Part shown: in pieces, positions 47,446-54,201 of the stretch
Position numbering within the stretch: the stretch's first letter is position 1
How the letters are laid out: every line of letters starts with the position of its first letter
Assembly (NCBI GenBank): GCA_930633495.1
Contig: CAKNFJ010000001.1
Coordinates: 2,229,001 to 2,293,000 of the forward strand
DNA: 64,000 nt
From: Hyphomicrobiales bacterium
GTDB taxonomy: Bacteria; Pseudomonadota; Alphaproteobacteria; Rhizobiales; Beijerinckiaceae
Direction of reading: 5' to 3'
Notes under the pieces: generated by a model
What the model was told of the DNA's origin: nothing
Database searches by the model: none
The model's input: the letters and a program-made list of their open reading frames with translations, nothing else
Program-made: the position numbers and the translations under genes

Positions 47446-48264
47446 ATGATGGCAGCTTGCATCGGCCTCGCGGCCACGCAAGCGCATGCGGTCGCGTCCC
47501 GAAGGTCAGCGAAGGGCGCTCCGGCCAGCCACATAGTCGTGCAAGCCGCGCCATTGCCGCCGCCGCGTCCCGCTGGCCTCGCCCCTGCCGGTCCATCCGC
47601 CGTGCGCGCGGATCGGCCGGCGGAGCCTGTCGAGCCGAAACCGGCATCGAGCGCGTCTCCCGCGCCGGCCGAGCGTCCCCAGCCGGAGACGTCGTGCCTG
47701 TCCCGCCTGGCCGCCATACCGGGCAATCTGGTCGACGATGCGGATGAGGCGGCCGTGCAGGCCGAGCCCGCCTGCCGCGTGGCCGAGCCGGTTCGGCTGC
47801 GCGCCCTCGCCCTGCGTGGCGAAGCGGGCGCGACGACCGTGACCTTCGACCCGCCGCCATTGCTGAGCTGCGCCATGGCGACGGCGGTCGCGAACTGGCT
47901 GGACACCAGCGTTCAGCCGCTGGCCCGCGGGCATTTCGGCCTTGGTCTGGCGAGCCTGCGCGTCGGCGGCGGGCAGGAATGCCGCCGGCGCAACCGTGCC
48001 TCCTCCGGACCTGTCAGCGAACATGCCACCGGTCAGGCCCTCGACATTTTCGCCTTCAAACTGGGGGGCGGCGACAAGGCCACCGCGATTTCGGTCGAGA
48101 AGCCGTCAGGCCTGGCCCAGAACCGCTTCCTCGACGCGGTGCGCCAGTCGGCCTGCGGGGCGTTCATGACGGTATTGGGGCCGGGCGCCGACGCTGCCCA
48201 TGCCAACCATCTCCACATTGATATCCAGGAGCGGCGCTCGCGCGCCTCACGTTTCTGCCAATGA
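47446..48264 (+). CDS. Extensin-like domain-containing secreted protein
   Basis: The predicted product has 272 residues: a short signal-like start (MMAACIGLAATQAHA), a proline/alanine-rich linker (about residues 30-80), then the extensin-like C-terminal domain (PF06904). This contains SEHATGQALDIFAF and AHANHLHIDIQ, a histidine/aspartate arrangement like that of M15 D-Ala-D-Ala peptidases, plus three or more cysteines (C83, C110, C166 region). It is predicted to act on or bind the cell wall. It lies 44 bp after the small hydrophobic gene and is probably co-transcribed from the same EcfG-type promoter. The start is uncertain. Confidence 0.75.
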   Translation: MMAACIGLAATQAHAVASRRSAKGAPASHIVVQAAPLPPPRPAGLAPAGPSAVRADRPAEPVEPKPASSASPAPAERPQPETSCLSRLAAIPGNLVDDADEAAVQAEPACRVAEPVRLRALALRGEAGATTVTFDPPPLLSCAMATAVANWLDTSVQPLARGHFGLGLASLRVGGGQECRRRNRASSGPVSEHATGQALDIFAFKLGGGDKATAISVEKPSGLAQNRFLDAVRQSACGAFMTVLGPGADAAHANHLHIDIQERRSRASRFCQ

Positions 48265-48271
48265 ATGGCCG

Positions 48272-48508
48272 TCAGCACATTCCGCGCTGCCACGCATGGC
48301 GAAGCCATTCGCGATCGAGAACGACGCTTTCGTCGAGGTCGACGAGCCTTGGGCCGGCACGCCGCGCCGCCATCACGGCCAGCGCGGCCTCGCGCTCCAG
48401 CCCGCTCGCGATCAGATCCTCCAGCTCCCAGAATGGCGGCAGGAGCGCAGCCTCCTGAGCGGGATCGATAATTGTTGGGATTTCTCCCCGCAGGCGACTC
48501 ACGGACAT
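48272..48508 (-). CDS. 78-residue hypothetical protein with a facing EcfG-type promoter
   Basis: The frame begins MSVSRLRGEIPTII and ends EWLRHAWQRGMC. It is rich in leucine, alanine and charged residues (FWELEDLIASGLEREAALAVM) and should form short amphipathic helices. A longer start at 48520 is possible. No family is recognised. The main evidence for a real gene is a perfect GGAAC-N16-CGTT motif at 48561-48537 placed 30 bp upstream of this start, and the absence of any competing gene on the plus strand. It is convergent with the extensin-like gene. Confidence 0.5.
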   Translation of the reverse strand: MSVSRLRGEIPTIIDPAQEAALLPPFWELEDLIASGLEREAALAVMAARRAGPRLVDLDESVVLDREWLRHAWQRGMC

Positions 48509-48536
48509 CGACGTTCCCATGCCAAGATGAAGCGCC

Positions 48537-48561
48537 AACGCAACAAGCTTCCCTTGGTTCC
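48537..48561 (-). promoter_or_regulatory. EcfG-type promoter for the 78-residue gene
   Basis: On the minus strand GGAAC (48561-48557), a 16-bp spacer and CGTT (48540-48537). It forms a divergent pair with the motif at 48570-48594; the two GGAAC boxes are 8 bp apart. Confidence 0.6.
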
Positions 48562-48569
48562 CATAGGGC

Positions 48570-48594
48570 GGAACTGTGGGTTTCTTGAGGCGTT
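48570..48594 (+). promoter_or_regulatory. EcfG-type promoter for the DUF992 gene
   Basis: GGAAC (48570-48574), a 16-bp spacer and CGTT (48591-48594) lie 31 bp before the ATG at 48626. Confidence 0.7.
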
Positions 48595-48625
48595 CCGTCC
48601 GGCTTACCCGCCAGGAGCTTATGCG

Positions 48626-49120
48626 ATGACCATCGGGCATTTCCGCGCCAGCCTCGCCCTCGCCGCCGTCGCCAGCCTGGCTTGCATGGCCGGACCTGCC
48701 CTCTCCCAGTCGCCGAGCGGGCCGCCGACCGGGCGGCTGTCCTGCACGCTCGGCACCCCCCCGACCGCGAACCTGACCGCCCAGAAGCCGATGGAATGCC
48801 GCTTCCGGCCCCGCCGCGGACCTCCCCAGCAGTATACCGGCATCGTCCATGGTTTCGGGCTCGACCTCGCATCGATCCGCAACGCAGCGCTGGCATGGCG
48901 CGTCTACGGCCCCTATGCCCGCGCCCCGCTCGGCGTGCTGGCCGGGCAGTACAAGGCGACGGGGTCGGGACCCGGCACGGGAGGCCACATGCTGACGGGT
49001 GGCGAAAAGAACGAAGTGAGCCTGCAGCCGCTGCCGTTCCAGAGCAATCGCGGCCTCAACGTCGCAATCGGCGTGACCGCCCTCGAACTGACGCTCGTGC
49101 CTCCCGGGCGGCGGCGCTGA
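48626..49120 (+). CDS. DUF992 domain-containing exported protein
   Basis: This is a 164-residue protein with a clear signal peptide (FRASLALAAVASLACMAGPALS, cleavage likely after ALSQ). The mature part follows the DUF992 layout: a cysteine-containing start (LSCTLG), YTGIVHGFGLDLASI, VYGPYARAPLGVLAGQYKA, and a closing VSLQPLPFQSNRGLNVAIGVTALEL. Function is not established; the family is common and periplasmic in alphaproteobacteria. An AGGAG site lies 8 bases upstream and the promoter is of EcfG type, so it is predicted to be stress-induced. Confidence 0.85.
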   Translation: MTIGHFRASLALAAVASLACMAGPALSQSPSGPPTGRLSCTLGTPPTANLTAQKPMECRFRPRRGPPQQYTGIVHGFGLDLASIRNAALAWRVYGPYARAPLGVLAGQYKATGSGPGTGGHMLTGGEKNEVSLQPLPFQSNRGLNVAIGVTALELTLVPPGRRR

Positions 49121-49277
49121 CCGGCAAGGCCACCGGCGCTCCCGAGCTCGGCTTTCCCGGCTCGACTCTGTCGAGCCGGCCATCAGCGCGCATGGCACAG
49201 ATTACTTTTTGCTAACCTTGACCTGGCAAAATCGACTCAAAGTCGAGGCTTTCGTCCGCTCGCGCCGGGCGGGAGCA

Positions 49278-49302
49278 GGAACATCGCCAATCCTATGACG
49301 TT
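49278..49302 (+). promoter_or_regulatory. EcfG-type promoter for the single-domain response regulator
   Basis: GGAAC (49278-49282), a 16-bp spacer and CGTT (49299-49302) lie 41 bp before the ATG at 49344. An 11-bp inverted repeat overlaps the spacer. Confidence 0.7.
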
Positions 49303-49321
49303 GTCGAGACTCATAGGATTG
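49288..49321. promoter_or_regulatory. 11-bp inverted repeat across the -10 region of the response-regulator promoter
   Basis: CAATCCTATGA (49288-49298) and its exact complement TCATAGGATTG (49311-49321) flank a 12-base centre that starts with the CGTT box. The position over the -10 element and start site suggests an operator, although a leader hairpin cannot be excluded. Confidence 0.6.
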
Positions 49322-49343
49322 CAGTGAGTGAGAAGCCGGTTCG

Positions 49344-49724
49344 ATGGCTGATATCCGCGTTCTGATTGTCGAAGACGACCCGTTCATCGCCATGGACATC
49401 GAAAGCGCCGTGGCGGATCAGCTCGGCGACGGTGCCGAGCTGATCGTGGTCGAATCCGTCGCCGAAGCGCGCCGTGCCGCGGCACGCAAGCTGTCCTGCG
49501 CCCTGCTCGACATCGACGTGGTCGGCGGCAAGACCTTCGATGTCGCGAGCGCGCTTCAGAAAGCGGGAATACCGTTCGCCTTCGTCTCGGGCTCGGCCCC
49601 GAGCGAGGTTCCGGCGCCGCTGCGCAATGCCCGTTTCCTGCGCAAGCCCTTCTCGATCCGCGAGGTCGCCACCTTCGTGATGAACGCAATCGGCTCGGCC
49701 CCCAGCAAGGTCATGCAAGGCTAG
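49344..49724 (+). CDS. Single-domain response regulator
   Basis: This is a 126-residue stand-alone receiver domain. The acidic pocket is in VLIVEDDPFIAMDIESA, the phospho-acceptor is D56 in ALLDIDVVGG, the switch serine is in FAFVSGSAP, and the conserved lysine is in FLRKPFSI. There is no output domain, so it acts as a phosphotransfer intermediate or by protein contacts, as several such regulators do in alphaproteobacterial stress signalling. It is convergent with a CHASE3 histidine kinase, its probable partner, and has its own EcfG-type promoter with an overlapping inverted repeat. Confidence 0.9.
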   Translation: MADIRVLIVEDDPFIAMDIESAVADQLGDGAELIVVESVAEARRAAARKLSCALLDIDVVGGKTFDVASALQKAGIPFAFVSGSAPSEVPAPLRNARFLRKPFSIREVATFVMNAIGSAPSKVMQG

Positions 49725-49738
49725 AGCATCGGCGCCCG

Positions 49739-51127
49739 TCAGGCCGTGGCCGGCGCAGGCTCCCGCTTCGGAAAGGTCAGCACCACGCGCGTTCCGGGAC
49801 GCTCCGATCCGGGATGCAGCGGCTCGGTGGTCATCGTCGCCCGCATGCTGCGCAAGAGGCTGGCGATCACCGTCTGGCCGAGCCCCTTGTGCTCGACACC
49901 GGCCGGCAGCCCGATGCCGTCATCTTCGATCGTCATGACGAGGGCCGGCGCGCCCTCCGCCTCGCCCTGACCGAAGCGGATGGTAACGCGCCCCGTCATG
50001 CCATCGGGGAAGGCGTGCTTGATCGCGTTGGTCACCAGCTCGTTGACGATGACGACGAAGGAGACCGCATCCCGCCCCGGCAACCGGATTGCGTCCATAT
50101 CGAGGTCGATCCGGATCGGGCGGCCTTCCGCGGCCTTGCCGATCTCGGCCAGCAGGTCCTCCATATAGGGCCTTGCGTCGATCTCGTCCGTCTCGATGTC
50201 GAGGCGCAGGCGCCTCTGCCCGGCCGCGATCGCCTGGATGCGCGATTGCGCCTGCGCCAGAGCCGCCTTTACTGCCGGCTCCCGCGTCTGCCGGCTCTGG
50301 ACATTCAGCAGCGCCGAAACCATGGCGAGGTTGTTGCCGACGCGATGATTGACGTCGCGCAGGAGGGCCTCGATCCGCAGCCGCTCGCTCTCGAGCTCCC
50401 GCGTCCGCTCGCCGACGACCTGCTCGAGCTCGGCATTGCTGAGCGCCAAAGCGGTGCTGCGGCGCTGGCGCAGGCGCAACTGTTGCCACGCCGCATAGGC
50501 AAGCCCCGCCAGCGCAATGACGATCCCCGTGCTGCCCCAGAGCCGGCGGCGCTCCTCCCGGCGGTACAGCGACAGAAGGCGAATATTCTCGCCCTGCTGG
50601 ATTTCCCGCACCGTGTCGCGCAACCGGTCCATGGCATCGCTGCCGCTGGCATCGCGGACCAGCGCCAGGGCCTGATCGCGCTGCCCGGCCCGCTCCAGCA
50701 TGATCGTGCGGTCGAGCTCCTCGAATTTGAGGCGCATATCGGCGCGCAGCTTCGCCACCCGCTCCTTCTGAATCGGATCGGCATCGACGAGGGCGGCGAG
50801 GATGTCGAGTTCCGGCCCGGCCGCCGCGCGTCCTTCCGAAAACGGTTCCAGATAGCTCGCCTGACCGGTGAGCAGATAGCCGCGCTGGCCCGTCTCGGCG
50901 TCGCGGAGGCGACCGAGGAAGCGCTCCGCTCGCTCGCGAACCTCGATGGCATGCGAGGCGAGATCGGCCGTGCGGCGCGCCTGCTGGTTGATCCATGCGG
51001 CGAGAACGATCGCCACGGCGACGACGCCGATCGCGATGATCGTGGTCGTGGCCGAGCGAAGCCTTGTGCGAAACCCCGGAAGAACCGGGACCAGGGGGCG
51101 GCTGCGCGGTCTCACCTGAGCGGACAT
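49739..51127 (-). CDS. CHASE3-domain HisKA_2 sensor histidine kinase
   Basis: This is a 462-residue protein with an N-terminal membrane helix (TTTIIAIGVVAVAIVLAAWI), a CHASE3 sensor including LGRLRDAETGQRGYLLTGQASYLEPF, a second membrane helix (TGIVIALAGLAYAAW), then a HisKA_2 domain with LRDVNHRVGNNLAMVSALLNVQSRQ. The ATPase boxes are intact: VNELVTNAIKHAF, EDDGIGLP and GLGQTVIASL. It is therefore a complete kinase, in contrast with the degenerate one beside ecfG, and a plausible phosphate donor for the convergent response regulator or for PhyR (inference). Confidence 0.9.
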   Translation of the reverse strand: MSAQVRPRSRPLVPVLPGFRTRLRSATTTIIAIGVVAVAIVLAAWINQQARRTADLASHAIEVRERAERFLGRLRDAETGQRGYLLTGQASYLEPFSEGRAAAGPELDILAALVDADPIQKERVAKLRADMRLKFEELDRTIMLERAGQRDQALALVRDASGSDAMDRLRDTVREIQQGENIRLLSLYRREERRRLWGSTGIVIALAGLAYAAWQQLRLRQRRSTALALSNAELEQVVGERTRELESERLRIEALLRDVNHRVGNNLAMVSALLNVQSRQTREPAVKAALAQAQSRIQAIAAGQRRLRLDIETDEIDARPYMEDLLAEIGKAAEGRPIRIDLDMDAIRLPGRDAVSFVVIVNELVTNAIKHAFPDGMTGRVTIRFGQGEAEGAPALVMTIEDDGIGLPAGVEHKGLGQTVIASLLRSMRATMTTEPLHPGSERPGTRVVLTFPKREPAPATA

Positions 51128-51214
51128 GCCAGCCTTGTTAAAGGATGCATGCCGACATCCCTATGTAAAATGACAGGGCGCGTCCACCGTCGACCACCAC
51201 GGGCAAGGCGGAGA

Positions 51215-51640
51215 TCACGCACCGTCCTCGCCCTTGTCGCCACCCGTCGCGATCTGACGGCCGAGAATGGCACCGAGCGCGATGACCCCGCCGGCGATGA
51301 CCAGCCGCCAGTTCAGGCGCGAGCCAACGAGCTTCGCCGCCAATGGCGCGGCGGCGAGCGCAGCCGTCGCGGCCGGCCGGGGCGGGCGGCGCCGGCCCTT
51401 GACGAAGAGCCCGATGCAGAACGCGAGAAGGGCCGTGGCAGCGAGGCCGCCCGCGACCCAGAGGCTCGCGGCCACCGCGCCGTAGTGCTGCTCCAGCAGT
51501 GTATGCACCGCATTGAGCGCGTAGCCGCCGGCGCAAAACAACAGCAGCAGCGCTAGGCCGAAGAGGCCATAGACGGCGATATTGCGCTTCATCGCGCCGG
51601 ATACTTCCGAAGCGATGAAAGATCCAAGCCCCCCGAACAT
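51215..51640 (-). CDS. Small inner-membrane protein (phage holin-like/YqjE-like)
   Basis: This is a 141-residue protein with at least three hydrophobic helices (NIAVYGLFGLALLLLFCAGGYAL, AASLWVAGGLAATALLAFCIGLFV and LVIAGGVIALGAILG) and basic, proline-rich linkers. Its start is 2 bases from the stop of the DUF883-like gene upstream, so the two are coupled. YqjD/YqjE-type pairs are typical stress-induced membrane proteins; this pair has that arrangement. The exact family is not certain. Confidence 0.7.
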   Translation of the reverse strand: MFGGLGSFIASEVSGAMKRNIAVYGLFGLALLLLFCAGGYALNAVHTLLEQHYGAVAASLWVAGGLAATALLAFCIGLFVKGRRRPPRPAATAALAAAPLAAKLVGSRLNWRLVIAGGVIALGAILGRQIATGGDKGEDGA

Positions 51641-51642
51641 GG

Positions 51643-52002
51643 TCAGCGTGCCGACAGATAGCCGACGAACAACCCGACCGCGGCCGCCAGCCCGAGCGCG
51701 CGTAGCGGCCGCTCGCGGATCTCGTCCTCGATCAGCTTCTGCAGCTCCGTCGCCTGCTCCTTGGCGACGTCGACCATCTTGTCGGTATCGACACCTACGG
51801 CGCGCAGCCGATCCGTGACATTCGCCGCGATCTCCTCCGCACTGCGGGTGAGCGTGTCCTCCAGGGCGCTGGCCTGCCGCTTCGCGCGTGCGCCGGTTTC
51901 ACGCATCTCGGCCGCGACATCCTCGGCGCCAGCCTCGACCTCTGCCTTGGCACGCTTGGCGGCGGCAGCCGCCTGTCGTTTCGCGGATGTCGTGGTTGCC
52001 AT
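51643..52002 (-). CDS. DUF883/YqjD-like C-tail-anchored protein
   Basis: This is a 119-residue protein: an alanine/lysine-rich helical region (residues about 8-90, with long coiled-coil character), followed by the YqjD-type end DEIRERPLRALGLAAAVGLFVGYLSAR, in which a short membrane helix follows RERPLRAL. In E. coli such proteins are RpoS-controlled, tail-anchored and ribosome-associated. Here an EcfG-type promoter lies about 80 bp upstream, so general-stress control is conserved in principle with a different sigma factor. The ATG at 52002 has an AGGAA site. Confidence 0.85.
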   Translation of the reverse strand: MATTTSAKRQAAAAAKRAKAEVEAGAEDVAAEMRETGARAKRQASALEDTLTRSAEEIAANVTDRLRAVGVDTDKMVDVAKEQATELQKLIEDEIRERPLRALGLAAAVGLFVGYLSAR

Positions 52003-52082
52003 GACGATCGGTTCCTGTCGCTGGTGGGATGGCAATGGTGCCGGGGTGGCGGCGTCGCCGCAAGGGGCTCCGTCCGTGTCGA

Positions 52083-52107
52083 AACGCCCCGGCAGCGCGT
52101 CTGTTCC
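52083..52107 (-). promoter_or_regulatory. EcfG-type promoter of the YqjD-like operon
   Basis: On the minus strand GGAAC (52107-52103), a 16-bp spacer and CGTTTC, with CGTT at 52086-52083. It lies 80 bp upstream of the ATG at 52002 and 12 bp after the permease stop. Confidence 0.75.
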
Positions 52108-52118
52108 GGCGTGGCGGC

Positions 52119-53252
52119 TCAAGCGGGCTGCGCTTCGGCCGTTTCCTCGGCTTCGGCCTTGGCCTTCTCGCGGCGATAGCGGGCAAACTCTTCCTGCGCC
52201 ACCATGGCGACGATGACGATCGGCGTCGAGAGCACGGCGCCGATCGGCCCCCAGAGCCAGAGCCAGAAGATGAAGGCGATGAAGACGAGGAAGGGCGAGA
52301 TCGTCAGCCGGTTGCCGACGAAGATCGGCGTGACGGCGTTCCCCTCGACGAGATGCAGGATGTAATAGGCTGCCGCCGGCCAGAGCGCGGAGACGATCGA
52401 AGGCGCGTCGAGCAGCGCTCCCGCGAGCAGCAGGACCGCGACGATGACCGGGCCGATGAAGGCGAGGTAGTTGAGCAGGAAGGCGAGCGCCCCCCAGAAC
52501 AGCGGGAATGGCAGGCCGGCGAGCCAGGCGATCGCCATGGTCAGCACGCCCATGCCGAAATTGATTACCGTCACCAGGGCGAAATAACGCGCGACCCGCG
52601 TCTCGATCTCCTCGAAGAAGGAGCCGGCCGAGCGGCGCGCACCACGGCCGAGGCAGAGCCTCAGGATGCGCGCCTTCAGATGGCGGCGCGTCGCCAACCA
52701 GAAATACACGGTCGCGAAAAAGACCAGCAGGCCGCCAGCCGCCGTGGAGGACGTCATGGCGATGTCGAAGAGCGGATTGCCTTGCGAAACGCTGAGCTCG
52801 GCGCCCTTGCCGGTGATCGAGGCGATGCCGCGCTTGAACTCGTCCATGAAGGCGAAGACGCGGGCGAGCTTGGATTGGAGCGCTGCCATCATCGCCGGCG
52901 CCTGATCGGTCCAGCCCGCGACCGGCACGGCGAGAATCGCGACCGCGCCGAGCAGCAGGCCGATGAAGAACAGCACGACCAGCGCCGCCGCCGCATGCTG
53001 CGGAACGCGATAGCGCGCCAGCACGTCGACGAGCGGGCCGAGCACCAAGCCGAAGATCACGCCGGCCATGACCGGCATGGCGATGACCTTGGTCAGCGCC
53101 AGCGACGCCATCGCCAGGATGACGAAGATTCCGACGATCGCATAGCGGAGGATGAGGTCATGTTCATAGGGCGTGACCTCCTCGGTCTCCTCCACCGGTT
53201 CCGGCTCCGCCATGTAGCGCGGAAACGGCCGCCAGGCCGATGAGCTGAGCAT
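52119..53252 (-). CDS. AI-2E family transporter (PerM/YdiK-like permease)
   Basis: This is a 377-residue membrane protein with about eight hydrophobic segments arranged as in PF01594: two or three near the N-terminus (YAIVGIFVILAMASLALTKVIAMPVMAGVIFGLVLG), a soluble helical middle part, then VARYFALVTVINFGMGVLTMAIAWLAGLPFPLFWG and the closing LTISPFLVFIAFIFWLWLWGPIGAVLSTPI. The family includes exporters of unknown natural substrate; true autoinducer-2 export is not implied. An ATG at 53213 is an alternative start. Confidence 0.85.
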   Translation of the reverse strand: MLSSSAWRPFPRYMAEPEPVEETEEVTPYEHDLILRYAIVGIFVILAMASLALTKVIAMPVMAGVIFGLVLGPLVDVLARYRVPQHAAAALVVLFFIGLLLGAVAILAVPVAGWTDQAPAMMAALQSKLARVFAFMDEFKRGIASITGKGAELSVSQGNPLFDIAMTSSTAAGGLLVFFATVYFWLATRRHLKARILRLCLGRGARRSAGSFFEEIETRVARYFALVTVINFGMGVLTMAIAWLAGLPFPLFWGALAFLLNYLAFIGPVIVAVLLLAGALLDAPSIVSALWPAAAYYILHLVEGNAVTPIFVGNRLTISPFLVFIAFIFWLWLWGPIGAVLSTPIVIVAMVAQEEFARYRREKAKAEAEETAEAQPA

Positions 53253-53328
53253 GTTCCTGCTTCCAACGCGCAACCGCGCCCCCCTGGCGCGTCGGAAGCG
53301 TCAACGCGACAAGGATCGGCCGGGTTCC

Positions 53329-54201
53329 CTACCGATACCCCAACGCTCTGAGAATGGTCTTTTGCTCAAGGGTGAGCGGCGCCCCGAACGGCTCCGGCAG
53401 AAGCTTGAAACCGTAACCCTTTATCTCTCCCCCTCGCTTGATAAATCGCGGCATGAGGGCAGCGATGTACTCGGTTTTTAGGATCTTGAATCGATCATGA
53501 TCGATCGCTTGGTAGATGGCACTCGCAACACAATCCGCCAACTGCAACCCAGCATGCTGGCTCGACCTAACTCCTTCTAATCCGTCTATGTCCAAAACCG
53601 AAAATATCGGCCTTCTCTTACTATTAAAATACGATCTCGGCCTGCTCTCAATCTCTAGCTTTCTTAGATAATTTCTTGTTTGCGTATAAGAAAATCCTTT
53701 TCTGTATTCAATTATAGTTTTAAGTTTACGATCCTTACCAGAATAATGTATATTATTTAATCTACTACACTCTTCAGTCGCACTCTCAATTAAATATCTC
53801 AATATATTATTGTAAAACCAATTTATCTTTGGGACAAATTTCCTCCCATTGCGATACATAGAGCTTCTTTCTTCAACTCTCCGATTCCTATACCCCCTCA
53901 TATTGCGCTTATTGGATACAACGCAAACAATACCTATCTTAAAATTTGCAATATCGCTCAGTATTATATTCTTATAATTATCATCTAAATCGCGAAAATG
54001 TATCGTATCATGAAAATTAATTCCGATTTTTTTCTTAAGACTTGATACAAACGAAACAATTTCTTGATTTCTATGCGCCGAATACAAAACGCCAGCCATT
54101 ACAAAATACTCAGATGCTCCATCTTCATCTAATGGCCTCACCCTCTCAATGCCATCATCGCCTGCTTCATCAACACAAAAGACGAAGCTGTATTCTGGCA
54201 T
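53329..54201 (-). CDS. DUF3800 domain protein, AT-rich, coupled to polA
   Basis: This 290-residue protein begins with the DUF3800 hallmark FVFCVDEAGDDG and carries HDTIHFRDL in the middle and SSQHAGLQLADCVASAIYQAI near the end, the usual acidic positions of this RNase H-like, predicted nuclease family. Base composition is much lower in GC than both neighbours, and rare codons such as ATA and TTA are common, so recent transfer is likely. Its ATG overlaps the polA stop codon by one base (TGATG), so it is translated from the polA transcript. Function is unknown; family members are often near mobile or defence genes. Confidence 0.85.
   Translation of the reverse strand: MPEYSFVFCVDEAGDDGIERVRPLDEDGASEYFVMAGVLYSAHRNQEIVSFVSSLKKKIGINFHDTIHFRDLDDNYKNIILSDIANFKIGIVCVVSNKRNMRGYRNRRVEERSSMYRNGRKFVPKINWFYNNILRYLIESATEECSRLNNIHYSGKDRKLKTIIEYRKGFSYTQTRNYLRKLEIESRPRSYFNSKRRPIFSVLDIDGLEGVRSSQHAGLQLADCVASAIYQAIDHDRFKILKTEYIAALMPRFIKRGGEIKGYGFKLLPEPFGAPLTLEQKTILRALGYR

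Noticed and set aside
53200..53260. EcfG-type promoter ahead of the AI-2E permease
   Set aside because: GGAAC and CGTT are both present on the minus strand but 25 bp apart, outside the 16-17 bp spacing.
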